From the NCBI GenBank assembly GCA_035765535.1, contig DASTXE010000004.1:1-64000 (forward strand): a stretch of 64,000 bases of DNA, given 5' to 3'. Source of the stretch: Rickettsiales bacterium (GTDB lineage Bacteria > Pseudomonadota > Alphaproteobacteria > Rickettsiales > JABCZZ01). This document shows positions 47,703 to 56,484 of the stretch, piece after piece; position 1 is the stretch's first letter; each line of letters starts with the position of its first letter. Position numbers and translations under genes: made by a program. A model generated the notes under the pieces. The model worked only from the letters and a program-made list of their open reading frames with translations, did not search any database and was not told the DNA's origin.

Positions 47703-48136
47703 CCGTTATTCACGCCTTATATAAAACAAAAACACTTGAAGCGTTTCTGCGCTTCAAGCACAAGGCATATATATCTGAGCATCCAGCATCTGCACAGGAA
47801 CTGCTCAAAATCGCTGATCTGCTGCAAAGCGCACGTACGATCATTGAAGAAGATATTCGAAAAGCGCTTCTCGAACAGCAGAACTCATATGGAAAATCCG
47901 GCACATCCCCGGCAGGCACTGCCTACCTATCGCCTCTGGAAAAAGCAGAATCACTTGCAAATAGCTCCAGTTTACGTGCACTGGATATTCAGCTGGCCAA
48001 TATACATGAGGAAATCCGGGAACTGCGAGAACAAATACAGCCATATAAACTGCGAAAACCCATCGAATTGCAAACCTTACTGAAAGACCGCATTGCCGTT
48101 GCCGCGTTTCTTGCAGCCCCCTTGGACGAGCGCTAG
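47699..48136 (+). CDS. Small helical protein, unknown
   Basis: The 145-residue soluble protein overlaps the PLP enzyme by four bases. It is predicted almost wholly helical with coiled-coil character (ALDIQLANIHEEIRELREQI) and a hydrophobic end (VAAFLAAPLDER). No family recognised. Coupling suggests it works with the PLP enzyme, perhaps as a chaperone or partner; this is inference only. Confidence 0.7.
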   Translation: MTVIHALYKTKTLEAFLRFKHKAYISEHPASAQELLKIADLLQSARTIIEEDIRKALLEQQNSYGKSGTSPAGTAYLSPLEKAESLANSSSLRALDIQLANIHEEIRELREQIQPYKLRKPIELQTLLKDRIAVAAFLAAPLDER

Positions 48137-48149
48137 TCCATCGAATAAA

Positions 48150-48887
48150 TTATTCATTCAGTGCTGTCTGTTTTTCTTCTGCAACGGGTTCTTTCTTAAC
48201 TGCAGAAACCGGCGGTTGTTGTGTTTGCTTCGCAAGCTCTTCCTCGCAATGCAGATTCACGGCTACACCGCGTAAAAAAGCCCGGTGCAGCTTGCCCGCT
48301 TCATAAGCCTCCGCCACACGCTTGGCATGGGCATCCGCGCCGCTGACCCAGCGCAGCCAACTGCGGTAAGGAATAAGATCCACATGCGTGCGCACCTCGT
48401 CGGCCACTTTTTCCTGGATGAAAGAGGAACCGCTATCGATATATTTATCCTTATCCTTCCAGCTGATATTATGCGCATGGTCCCAGGCCTTCACCAGCGA
48501 GTCGTTAGCACCCTTGTCATTAAATACCCTCTCCGGCCCGAGCACACCGTTAAGCTGCACAATTCCATCCACTACAGTACTGCAGTTCAAAGGTGTGGGA
48601 AGGGCATAAGGATTGTTAGTCATCTGCTTGAGATGATCGGGAATGGACTGGCGCTTGAGATTGGCGTCTTCGAGCGGTGCCTGAACGGCCTGTACGGCTC
48701 CGCGCAAACTGCCTACGAATGTGTCTCCAATGACCCGGAAGAACGAACGCGACGGTTTCTGGGCAGTTTTTTCCGCAGGCGGGCTGCTACCTGAACAACA
48801 GGAAAGAAAAATCGCCGCTAACGGCACCATCAGGCATCTGAAATAAAGCCTGTTCCGGTTTTTCGCAGGCGAAAAACAAACAGACAT
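48150..48887 (-). CDS. Putative lipoprotein, unknown
   Basis: The 245-residue protein begins with a basic stretch, a hydrophobic core (LMVPLAAIFLSCCSG) and a lipobox-like FLSC around residue 30, so it is probably lipid-anchored in the envelope. The rest is mixed helix with conserved-looking cysteines (NCSTVVDG, LHCEEEL) and a Lys/Glu-rich tail. Function unknown. It converges with the small helical gene across 13 bases. Confidence 0.7.
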   Translation of the reverse strand: MSVCFSPAKNRNRLYFRCLMVPLAAIFLSCCSGSSPPAEKTAQKPSRSFFRVIGDTFVGSLRGAVQAVQAPLEDANLKRQSIPDHLKQMTNNPYALPTPLNCSTVVDGIVQLNGVLGPERVFNDKGANDSLVKAWDHAHNISWKDKDKYIDSGSSFIQEKVADEVRTHVDLIPYRSWLRWVSGADAHAKRVAEAYEAGKLHRAFLRGVAVNLHCEEELAKQTQQPPVSAVKKEPVAEEKQTALNE

Positions 48888-49151
48888 GTATCATTAACTC
48901 ATTTCTATATCGCATAGAATTATTACTACTTTCTATCAGGCAGTGACCCGATCCATGACCTATGCGATTCTGACTCATAATAGCACAAATCCAAGCTTCG
49001 CGCCAGCGTTATGTTGCACCGCAACATGAGCGACATCCTCTCATTATGAGACAACGAAAGATTATTAAAATAATTATTTTACAGCGCAAAAATTGTGCTG
49101 CATAATGTCGGTTCGCAGTCGCACGCAATCATTTGCCATAGGACAATACTT

Positions 49152-50831
49152 ATGAAAAATCTGCGGATAAGCAAAAAAATAGCCCTTTTAATGGGAGTGC
49201 TCATCCTCATGAATGTGGGGCTGGTCATCAAACTCATTTACGCCATGGATGCCGTGAACGCCCAAAGCACGGACATTGTGACGAACTGGCTTCCCAGCAT
49301 CCGTATTTTAGGACAGATTAACGCCGATACGCGCGAAGTTCGCATATTGCAACTGCGCCACGCAGGCACAACGGACAACGCAGCCATGCAGGCAACTGAA
49401 AATGAAATGGCGCAGAATACCTCAAAGCTGAGCCAGCATCTGGCCGACTACGAGAAAACCATAAACAGCAAGGAAGAACAGGAGCTTTATAACAGTTTCA
49501 AAGCGAAGTGGGCTGCCTATATGCAACAGCAGGATGCCTTCCTTGCTCTTTCCAGAAGCAACAAGAATGAAGAGGCGCACGCATTACTTATGGGCACAAT
49601 GCGAAAAGATTTCCGGGATGCCTTAGATTCATTGGAGAAGGATATCGAACTGAATAATAAGGGAGCAAGCGAAGCAAGCGCACAAGGGGATCGCATATTC
49701 GATAAGGAAAAACTGGACTCCGAAATTATCTCTGTTATTGCCCTGGCCATTGCAGCTCTCATTACCTATGCCTTAACCAGCAACATCGCGACCCCCATCG
49801 TGAGTCTGCAAAAATACATGCAATTGCTGCAGCAGGGTGACTATGACAAGGAAGTCCCCTTAAGTGACCGCAGGGATGAAGTCGGCGCTATGGCCACTTC
49901 CATAGAAGATTTCCGCAAAAGCCTGATTGCGAACCGTGAAATGACGCGGCAGCAGCAGGAGGAAGCAAAACGCAAACTTGAGCGCCAGGCGCGCGTGGAA
50001 ACTCTAGTCAAAGAATTCGACACGAATGCCTCCAATGCCGTAGCCACCGTAGCTTCGGCTGCTACGGAATTATCGCAGGTGGCAACGGACATGGCCGCTA
50101 TGGCTTCGCAGACCAACACTCAGGCCAAAAACGTCGCTACCGCTTCCAATCAGACTTCGGGTACAGTCCAGTCTGTGGCAACAGCCACGGAAGAGCTCTC
50201 CGCCTCTGTGAAGGATATTTCCAAACAGGTAGCCTTTTCGGCCACCATGATACGTGATGCCACTTCAGAAGCGCAGAATGCAAATATCATCTCGAAAGAG
50301 CTGGTGGATGCCGCACACTCCATCAGCGCCGTAACGGAGATGATCGAAAATATCGCCGGACAGATCAATCTGCTTGCATTGAATGCCACCATTGAGTCCG
50401 CACGCGCCGGCGAAGCCGGAAAGGGATTCGCTGTCGTCGCAAGCGAAGTAAAGAACCTCGCCACACAGACAGGCAAGGCAACGGAAGATATTCACAGCAA
50501 GCTTGGCAATATGCGGCAGATGACCGAAAATGTCGCGAGCGCACTGCTCAAGCTGACCGGCTCCATTGAGAAAGTGAACGATGTCTCCGGCAATATCGCG
50601 GCGGCGGTAGAAGAACAAACTGCCGTAACCCATGAGATAGCCACTAATATGAATACCACTGCAGCGGCCGTGGAACAGATCAATAACAATATCGGTGGCA
50701 TCCGGCAATCCGCGGAAACCAATTCCGCTACTACACAGCAAATCCTCTCTGCTTCCGGATTGCTTTCCAAACAGGCGGAGAATCTTAGCACACAGGTCCG
50801 CCTGTTCCTCGATGGCATCAAAGCGGCCTGA
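49152..50831 (+). CDS. Methyl-accepting chemotaxis protein
   Basis: The ATG at 49152 with AGGA upstream gives 559 residues. The first membrane helix (IALLMGVLILMNVGLVIKLIYAM) leads to a four-helix-bundle periplasmic sensor (residues ~35-190), a second helix (VIALAIAALITYALTSNIA), HAMP (~205-260) and the MCP signalling domain with NLLALNATIESARAGEAGKGFAVVASEVKNLA. There is no C-terminal CheR pentapeptide. The ligand is unknown. It lies beside a receiver/kinase cluster but no che genes are in the window. Confidence 0.95.
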   Translation: MKNLRISKKIALLMGVLILMNVGLVIKLIYAMDAVNAQSTDIVTNWLPSIRILGQINADTREVRILQLRHAGTTDNAAMQATENEMAQNTSKLSQHLADYEKTINSKEEQELYNSFKAKWAAYMQQQDAFLALSRSNKNEEAHALLMGTMRKDFRDALDSLEKDIELNNKGASEASAQGDRIFDKEKLDSEIISVIALAIAALITYALTSNIATPIVSLQKYMQLLQQGDYDKEVPLSDRRDEVGAMATSIEDFRKSLIANREMTRQQQEEAKRKLERQARVETLVKEFDTNASNAVATVASAATELSQVATDMAAMASQTNTQAKNVATASNQTSGTVQSVATATEELSASVKDISKQVAFSATMIRDATSEAQNANIISKELVDAAHSISAVTEMIENIAGQINLLALNATIESARAGEAGKGFAVVASEVKNLATQTGKATEDIHSKLGNMRQMTENVASALLKLTGSIEKVNDVSGNIAAAVEEQTAVTHEIATNMNTTAAAVEQINNNIGGIRQSAETNSATTQQILSASGLLSKQAENLSTQVRLFLDGIKAA

Positions 50832-50848
50832 AGACCGCCAGCTAAACG

Positions 50849-51349
50849 TCAATACGTTGCATAGCTGCCATATTTCAACCGGCATACTTTCTGCAGTATC
50901 TCCCGCATTTGCGCCCTATCGCACGGTTTCTTGATGTAAGACATCACATATAGCGGGTAACAGCTTCGGATATATTCAAACTGACGGTGTGCCGTGAGAA
51001 TGACGATTGGAATGGAGCGCAAGGAAGCCGCGCTTTTCGCAAGCTCTTCCAATATCTCAAATCCATCCATTCCCGGCAGCTCCAGGTCAAGCAATATGAG
51101 ATCCGGAAGTTCTGCCGGGCGGCAGACACGATTGACGCAAAGCCGTGACAGAGCTTCATCGCCGCGCGTCACTTTGGTCAGCAGAAACGGAATATCGGTG
51201 GAATCGAGCGCTATGCGAGTCAGCAATGCATCCGAACGTACATCTTCGACCAGAAAAATATTCAGGATATCTTCCTGCGGCAGAGTATGGAAATGGGTAT
51301 AAGCGGTCGTATTGGTTTCAGGCGTGGCGGTATGAGATTCCTGTAGCAT
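50849..51349 (-). CDS. Single-domain response regulator
   Basis: The ATG at 51349 follows AGGGAGGCTTT, giving 166 residues; a longer frame exists but lacks a site. One receiver domain follows a short N-terminal tail: IFLVEDVRSDA holds the acidic pair, LILLDLELPGMDGFE the phosphoacceptor Asp, VILTAH the switch Thr and YIKKPCD the Lys. No output domain is present, so it probably acts through protein contacts or a phosphorelay. It ends 18 bases from the chemoreceptor gene, convergent. Confidence 0.93.
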   Translation of the reverse strand: MLQESHTATPETNTTAYTHFHTLPQEDILNIFLVEDVRSDALLTRIALDSTDIPFLLTKVTRGDEALSRLCVNRVCRPAELPDLILLDLELPGMDGFEILEELAKSAASLRSIPIVILTAHRQFEYIRSCYPLYVMSYIKKPCDRAQMREILQKVCRLKYGSYATY

Positions 51350-51360
51350 AAAGCCTCCCT

Positions 51361-51753
51361 CTAAGCGTTTTCCAACGCCTGTTGAATACGTAACCTGAAC
51401 GATAACGGACTTTCCTTGTCTTTGATAAGGAACTGGCGCGCACCGCACATAATTGCCTCTTCCTTCGCTTTCATGCTCTGCGTCCCCGTATGGACAATGA
51501 CAGGCACAGACCGGGCATATGCGCTGAGCGCGGCCACGCTTGCACTGCCTTCGATATCAGGCAGGCTCAGGTCCAGTATGATAAGATCGAAAGCTTTTTC
51601 CTTGATTTGCTCGAGTGCATCGGCCATACGCGGCACATCGATAACCTCAATCGGTTCGCCAAATAAAGCATTACGGAGATTTCTCTTAATGAGCAGAACA
51701 TCGCTCTTACTGTCTTCAACGAGCAGTATACGCTTAAGCGGAATGCCTGTCAT
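51361..51753 (-). CDS. Single-domain response regulator
   Basis: The 130-residue CheY-like receiver has LLVEDSKSDV, IILDLSLPDIEG with the phosphoacceptor Asp, VIVHTGT and LIKDKES with the conserved Lys. It lies 11 bases before the next receiver gene on the minus strand, so the two are co-transcribed. It resembles the receiver of the REC-GGDEF protein just upstream (both read VEDSK/IEDSK), suggesting duplication. Confidence 0.93.
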   Translation of the reverse strand: MTGIPLKRILLVEDSKSDVLLIKRNLRNALFGEPIEVIDVPRMADALEQIKEKAFDLIILDLSLPDIEGSASVAALSAYARSVPVIVHTGTQSMKAKEEAIMCGARQFLIKDKESPLSFRLRIQQALENA

Positions 51754-51865
51754 ACAATCTCCTTTCAGCCGGATAGGCTCTGATTAGGACATTCTAAAGG
51801 CAATCTTGCTTAACATTCGTTAACGAGGATACGTTTGATTGTTATTTAAGTAGTTTTGACGCCTA

Positions 51866-52816
51866 TCATGTCGCTTTCTTAATACGTGCTCTGGCTTCTC
51901 CCGAATAAACCCGCCATGCGCTTCCGGCCTCTGCCTTGGCTTCATACATGGCGCTGTCTGCCTGGGCTATAAGCGAGCGGCCTTTCTGAAGATGCGTTTT
52001 ATCGCATACCGCAATGCCGATGCTGATTCCGATATCGACTGCGCTTCCTGAAAGGGAAAAAGGTTTGTCGATCTGCGCGATAATTTTCTGCGCCACTGTT
52101 TCGCTATGCTCGGGATGCGGCAGGTTTTCCAGCAATACGGCAAATTCATCCCCGCCGAAACGCGCAGCCGTGTCATATTCGCGTAAACCCGAGGCAATGC
52201 GCCTTCCAACTTCCCGCAGCAGCAGGTCACCCACAGCATGACCCAGCCTGTCATTGACCTGCTTGAACCCATCCAAATCCAGGAACATGACTGCAACATA
52301 TCCGCCGTGACGTTTCATCCTCGCCAGCGCCATGTCCAACCTGCTTTCAAACAGCGTCCGGTTGGCAAGCCCCGTCAGCGCATCGAAATTGGCGCGCGTA
52401 ATCAGGACGCTCTCGAATTTCTTACGCATAAGCGCATATTGAATCGCCCGCTTGATGGAGTGCCCATCCATGGAGTCCTTGAACAGGTAATCCTGTGCTC
52501 CGTTTTCGATGGCTTCCAGCGCGCTCTTTTCATCCTTGTAGGCAGTTAGGAAAATGATCGGCAGCTGCGGTGCCATATTCTGCAGGCTTTTTAAGCCATC
52601 AAACTCTTCTGTATCCGGCAGGGAACGATCCAACAGGGCCACGTCGAAATCCTGCGCAGCAAGGATATCCAGCGCCTCTCCCAGATAGGAAGCCTTCGCT
52701 ATTTTCGCAATCTCCGGCAAGGCGCGTTTCAGGCTACGCTCAATCAATACAGCATCGCCCTTGGAATCTTCAATCAGCAATACTTTCAATTTATCCGTCA
52801 GTTTGTCGACATGCAT
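51866..52816 (-). CDS. Receiver-GGDEF diguanylate cyclase
   Basis: The 316-residue protein has a receiver (residues ~10-130: LLIEDSKGDAVLIE, ALLDRSLPDTEEFDG, LFKDSMDG) and a GGDEF domain (~150-310) with the intact active site RFGGDEFAVLLE. REYD five residues before GGDEF is a product-inhibition I-site. It should make cyclic di-GMP when phosphorylated. The kinase gene upstream is separated by three bases, so its partner is probably that kinase. A spacing of 112 bases separates it from the downstream receivers. Confidence 0.95.
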   Translation of the reverse strand: MHVDKLTDKLKVLLIEDSKGDAVLIERSLKRALPEIAKIAKASYLGEALDILAAQDFDVALLDRSLPDTEEFDGLKSLQNMAPQLPIIFLTAYKDEKSALEAIENGAQDYLFKDSMDGHSIKRAIQYALMRKKFESVLITRANFDALTGLANRTLFESRLDMALARMKRHGGYVAVMFLDLDGFKQVNDRLGHAVGDLLLREVGRRIASGLREYDTAARFGGDEFAVLLENLPHPEHSETVAQKIIAQIDKPFSLSGSAVDIGISIGIAVCDKTHLQKGRSLIAQADSAMYEAKAEAGSAWRVYSGEARARIKKAT

Positions 52817-52819
52817 AAT

Positions 52820-53551
52820 CTACCCTTGGCCAGTGTTAGCAATAGCAGGAAACAAAACATAAAAAGCAGCGCCCGGCGAATAATCCGGTACGCAGGCGAT
52901 ATCGCCGCAATGCCGCTGCATAATCTTATGCGCCAGCGCAAGCCCCATGCCGACTCCAGGATATTCTTCATCCGTATGCAGCCGCTGGAAGAAGCGAAAA
53001 ATCCTTTGCTGATGCCTGGCTGCAATCCCGATGCCGTTATCGGCTACGGTTATTTTCCATTGTTCCCCCACCCGCTCCGCCGAAACGGAAATCTGCAGGG
53101 CACTATCTCTGCGCCGGTAAGTCAAAGCATTATCCAGCAATACCGTGAACAGTTGAACGAGCTGTGTTTCATCGCCGGAGAAAGAAGGAAGATGTGCAAT
53201 ATTTATTTCCGCACCTGCCGCTTTTATCTTACTCGCTAAAGCACTGACGCTCTCTGCCAGAACGTAATTGCAATCCACCATGGCAAACGGCCGGGCGGCC
53301 GTATTAAGCCGCGAGTAGGCAAGCAAACCATCCATCATAGCCTGCAGCTTTTTTCCATTATCGATAATGATCGAAAGATACTCCTTCGCATTTGCGCTTA
53401 ATCCTGCAGTATGTTCCGTAGACAGGATATGGGAAAATTCAACCATGGCTCGAACCGGCGCGCTCAGATCATGCGAGACGCTATAGGCATAATCCTTGAA
53501 TTCGGCGGCAACGGCTTCCGCATCACGCGGCGAAGTCATCAGACGTTCCAT
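52820..53551 (-). CDS. Sensor-less histidine kinase
   Basis: The 243-residue kinase begins directly with a dimerisation domain (FKDYAYSVSHDLSAPVRAMVEF, phosphoacceptor His near residue 27) followed by the ATPase domain (LLDNALTYRRR, ADNGIGIA, GVGMGLALAHKIM). No PAS, GAF or membrane segment is present, so input must come from a partner such as the receiver encoded next to it. It sits between a receiver gene (5 bases) and the REC-GGDEF gene (3 bases). Confidence 0.94.
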   Translation of the reverse strand: MERLMTSPRDAEAVAAEFKDYAYSVSHDLSAPVRAMVEFSHILSTEHTAGLSANAKEYLSIIIDNGKKLQAMMDGLLAYSRLNTAARPFAMVDCNYVLAESVSALASKIKAAGAEINIAHLPSFSGDETQLVQLFTVLLDNALTYRRRDSALQISVSAERVGEQWKITVADNGIGIAARHQQRIFRFFQRLHTDEEYPGVGMGLALAHKIMQRHCGDIACVPDYSPGAAFYVLFPAIANTGQG

Positions 53552-53556
53552 AGCAT

Positions 53557-54003
53557 CTACCCGGCTTTCTCAATATTATTCTGGCCGGCTGAAAACCTGT
53601 GCCAGAACTGTTCCAGCTGCTTTGCCGCTTTATCAAAACCATCCTGGTTGGCAGGTTTCGCCAGATAGCCGCTAACATGCTTGCGCAATGTTTTTTTGCT
53701 TTCTGTTATCTCGCTGGTAAAAATGAGCACAGGGATATCCCGCCATCTTCTATGATTCATGACCTCGTCGAGAAACTCTTCTCCCGTCATTTGCGGCAGG
53801 CTGAGATCCAGCATAATAAAGTCCGGTCTGGCTTCCGTCTGCAGCATGGAAAGCGCCGCTTCTGCTGTATTCGCAATAGCAATATCATCGGCAAGATGAG
53901 TTTTACGGCACATGCGGCGCACAAGCACCGCGTCTCCTGCATTATCCTCCACCAGAAGAATCCGTGCGGGATGTGTTTCGTGATCGCTCACATTACCACT
54001 CAT
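53557..54003 (-). CDS. Single-domain response regulator, Rcp1-like
   Basis: The 148-residue receiver has ILLVEDNAGDAVLVRRM, FIMLDLSLPQMTGEEFLDEV, VLIFTSE and YLAKPANQDGF. The NxGD acid pocket and length match receivers that pair with phytochrome-like kinases. It overlaps the upstream PAS kinase by four bases, so that kinase is its likely phosphodonor. Confidence 0.94.
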   Translation of the reverse strand: MSGNVSDHETHPARILLVEDNAGDAVLVRRMCRKTHLADDIAIANTAEAALSMLQTEARPDFIMLDLSLPQMTGEEFLDEVMNHRRWRDIPVLIFTSEITESKKTLRKHVSGYLAKPANQDGFDKAAKQLEQFWHRFSAGQNNIEKAG

Positions 54004-55514
54004 GCATTCTCCTTTCCCGGAAGGGCGCGCGGCAATGTAAAGCTGAAAACACTACCTTCCCCCGGCACCGAACTGGCCTGAATCTGGCCGCCATGCCTTT
54101 CCACGATTCTTTTGCAGATGGCAAGCCCCAGCCCGCTGCCCTGATATTCTTCCCAGGTATGCAGGCGACGGAAAGGCTCGAAAATCTGATCCAGGAACTG
54201 CTCGCGAATGCCGATACCGTTATCGCTGATCGCGATGCGCCAATATTCTTCCTCTGCCACGCAGCTGATATCAATTTCAGGCACTTTGCCCGGAGCCTGG
54301 TATTTGATGCCGTTGCCGACAAGATTCTGCAACAGGCGCATGATCTGCACAGGATTGCCATACAGAATCGGCAGTGGATCGCAAATCACATGCGCCTTGG
54401 TTGCGGAAATTAACCCGCGCAGATTCTCAAGCGCACCTTCCAGCATATCCGTCCCGTTAAAAACGCTCTTTCGGTCTTCGCCGTCGATACGGGAGTAGAT
54501 CAGCAGATCCTCCACCATGTCATGCATGCGCCTGCCCGAATCCGTAATGAGCCGCAGGAATTCTTTGCCTTCTGCGCTCAACAGCTGCTGATGCTCCTTA
54601 GTGATGATCTCACTGAAATTGGTAACGATACGTATCGGCTCCTGCATATCGTGCGAGGCGACATAGGCAAAACGTTCAAGCTCGGCATTGGAGGCAAGAA
54701 TTTTCGCGATCATCTCGTCGCGCTCCTGATCGCTGGCTTTGCGCCAGCTGATATCTTCAACAGCGCCTACCATACGGATCGCAGTTCCGTCTTCATCCCA
54801 TTGCGCCTGCCCCAGCATGCGCAGCCAGATATAGCTGTCATCCTCATGCCGCACTCTGCATTCCGCGCTGAATGCCGTGTGGGATTGAAGATGATCCCGC
54901 AGCGCATTCAACATTTCCGTTTTATCCTCCGGATGCAGACGGGCCTCAAACTCCGCGTAGCTTAACTCGCTCTCCTGCTCGACACCCAGCATCGCTTTGA
55001 ATTGCCGGGAAGCATAAAACCTATCGCCCGCCACATCCCAATCCCAGATGCCAAGGCCGAATCCTCGTGCCGCCAGCCTGTAACGCTCGTTATTTTCCTC
55101 AAGACGTTTGCGCGCCGTAATATCCCGCACGGTGCTTACAAACATCTTCTCGCCCTGGAAATGCATACTGTTCATGCCAAGTTCCAGCGCAACCAGCTCT
55201 CCGCTCTTGCGCCTGCCATAGACTTCACGAACAGCAGCTGTTTCTTCCGCGCCCATGGAATAATGACGTTGATACTCACCCTGCATGCCAAGATAGAATT
55301 CTGGCAGTAGCATGCTGACATTGCAGCCAAGCGCTTCCTCGTAAGAATAACCGAAGATATTTTCCGCTGCCGGATTGTAGGAGCGGATGATACCGCTCTC
55401 ATCCGTAATGATAAGCCCGTCCGGCAATGCATGCATGACAGCCTGCCAGTCCACGCCGGAATCCATATGCAGTCTGTTGGCAGACAGGGAACCCGAATAC
55501 GTGGAAATATTCAT
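54000..55514 (-). CDS. PAS-PAS histidine kinase, cytoplasmic
   Basis: The 504-residue protein has two PAS domains (residues ~22-135: ALPDGLIITDESGIIRSYNPAAENIFGYS; ~148-265: WDWDVAGDRFYASRQFKAMLG), a phytochrome-type HisKA (FAYVASHDMQEPIRIVTNFSE) and a HATPase (LVGNGIKYQAPG, ISDNGIGI, GSGLGLAICKRIVERHGG). No membrane segment is seen. The input could be redox or a small ligand; none is shown by sequence. It is coupled to its receiver and lies 15 bases after the HTH-receiver gene. Confidence 0.95.
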   Translation of the reverse strand: MNISTYSGSLSANRLHMDSGVDWQAVMHALPDGLIITDESGIIRSYNPAAENIFGYSYEEALGCNVSMLLPEFYLGMQGEYQRHYSMGAEETAAVREVYGRRKSGELVALELGMNSMHFQGEKMFVSTVRDITARKRLEENNERYRLAARGFGLGIWDWDVAGDRFYASRQFKAMLGVEQESELSYAEFEARLHPEDKTEMLNALRDHLQSHTAFSAECRVRHEDDSYIWLRMLGQAQWDEDGTAIRMVGAVEDISWRKASDQERDEMIAKILASNAELERFAYVASHDMQEPIRIVTNFSEIITKEHQQLLSAEGKEFLRLITDSGRRMHDMVEDLLIYSRIDGEDRKSVFNGTDMLEGALENLRGLISATKAHVICDPLPILYGNPVQIMRLLQNLVGNGIKYQAPGKVPEIDISCVAEEEYWRIAISDNGIGIREQFLDQIFEPFRRLHTWEEYQGSGLGLAICKRIVERHGGQIQASSVPGEGSVFSFTLPRALPGKENA

Positions 55515-55529
55515 GCAATCTTCTCCCGG

Positions 55530-56168
55530 TTATGATGCGATACGCCTGACTGCGTCATCCACAGCCCCGCAAAGTAATTCCCGGCTAAGCGCCTGTTTGG
55601 GAAGATAGGCGCTGACCCCCTGCGATTTAGCATTTTCCTGCAAAATATCGTTATGCATAGCGGTGACGAACACCACCGGCGGCAGCTTGGCGTGCTCGCG
55701 CTTGAGCGACGCCAGCAGCTGGAACCCGTCCGCACCGTACATCATGAAATCCAGAATGAGGCATTGCGGCCGCCATTCGACAAACGCATCGAATCCGGCG
55801 CGCGCATTATCGGCTTCCACAACACGGTATTTACGGCTGAGATTCCGCCCCAGCCATGTCTTGTAAAGCGTACGGTCAGCCTTATTGTCGTCGACAATCA
55901 GCACCGTCACGCTGTCGCTACCCTTGCGTTGCGGCTTGAGACTCACGCCAACGCCACCTAACGCATCCGCAGTAAATTCTATTCCCTCGCGCTCCAGCGC
56001 CTGCTGGATGGATTTCATCGTGCTGATTTTTGGGTCGGTCTGCACTCCACGCTCAATGTTATTGAGCGTCGCCAGCGATATACCCGCTTTCTTTGCCAAA
56101 TCCACCTGCTTGAGGTTCAGCATCATCCGCGCGGCCTTGATCTGTTCTATCGATATCACGGCATGCAT
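55530..56168 (-). CDS. XRE-type HTH plus receiver regulator
   Basis: The 212-residue protein has an N-terminal Cro/C1 helix-turn-helix (residues ~7-62: IKAARMMLNLKQVDLAKKAGISLATLNNIERG) and a C-terminal receiver (~85-205: VLIVDDNKADRT, CLILDFMMYGADGF, VFVTAM, YLPKQAL). The order is the reverse of most response regulators. It leads the kinase operon and is the natural transcriptional output, possibly also autoregulating. The upstream gap contains AT-rich GTATATAC-like bases suited to a promoter. Confidence 0.93.
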   Translation of the reverse strand: MHAVISIEQIKAARMMLNLKQVDLAKKAGISLATLNNIERGVQTDPKISTMKSIQQALEREGIEFTADALGGVGVSLKPQRKGSDSVTVLIVDDNKADRTLYKTWLGRNLSRKYRVVEADNARAGFDAFVEWRPQCLILDFMMYGADGFQLLASLKREHAKLPPVVFVTAMHNDILQENAKSQGVSAYLPKQALSRELLCGAVDDAVRRIAS

Positions 56169-56484
56169 AACAATAACCCGGATATAAATTGTATATACTT
56201 ATGGTAGTAAGAATATTTTTTATGTCAATTGAAGATTGTTTCATCTGTTCTGGAAAAGGATACCCTTTTCAGAATCCCGCAAAGTAAATAAAAATACCAT
56301 ACGTCATCTGAGGAACGTTCTTCTCCAGCAAGGTAAGGAAGGTTCAAGAGCGAGGAAAAAGGCCGTTGCCCTATAGAAACTGGGAATGATCACTATTTTC
56401 ATTTCCAGTATCTTTTTTGTCCCACAGCTTCAATGAAGATGTACCATGCTGACTCCATGGCAATACAGTGCAGCCTATAAAAGA
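56169..56484. other. Gene-free stretch with two hairpins, possible small RNA
   Basis: This 316-base gap holds the upstream region of the HTH-receiver operon and, on the plus strand, a hairpin CTGGAAAAGG/CCTTTTCAG (56250-56272, one bulge) followed by a terminator at 56380-56416. No plus-strand open frame of note ends there. An unannotated small RNA would explain the terminator; the candidate promoter around 56236 (TTGTTT, 17 bases, GATACC) is weak. Confidence 0.35.
56380..56416 (+). terminator. Orphan plus-strand terminator
   Basis: CTGGGAATGA (56380-56389) pairs with TCATTTCCAG (56398-56407; one G-T) and is followed by TATCTTTTTT. No plus-strand gene lies upstream for more than 5 kb, since the flanking genes are minus-strand. 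Confidence 0.6.
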
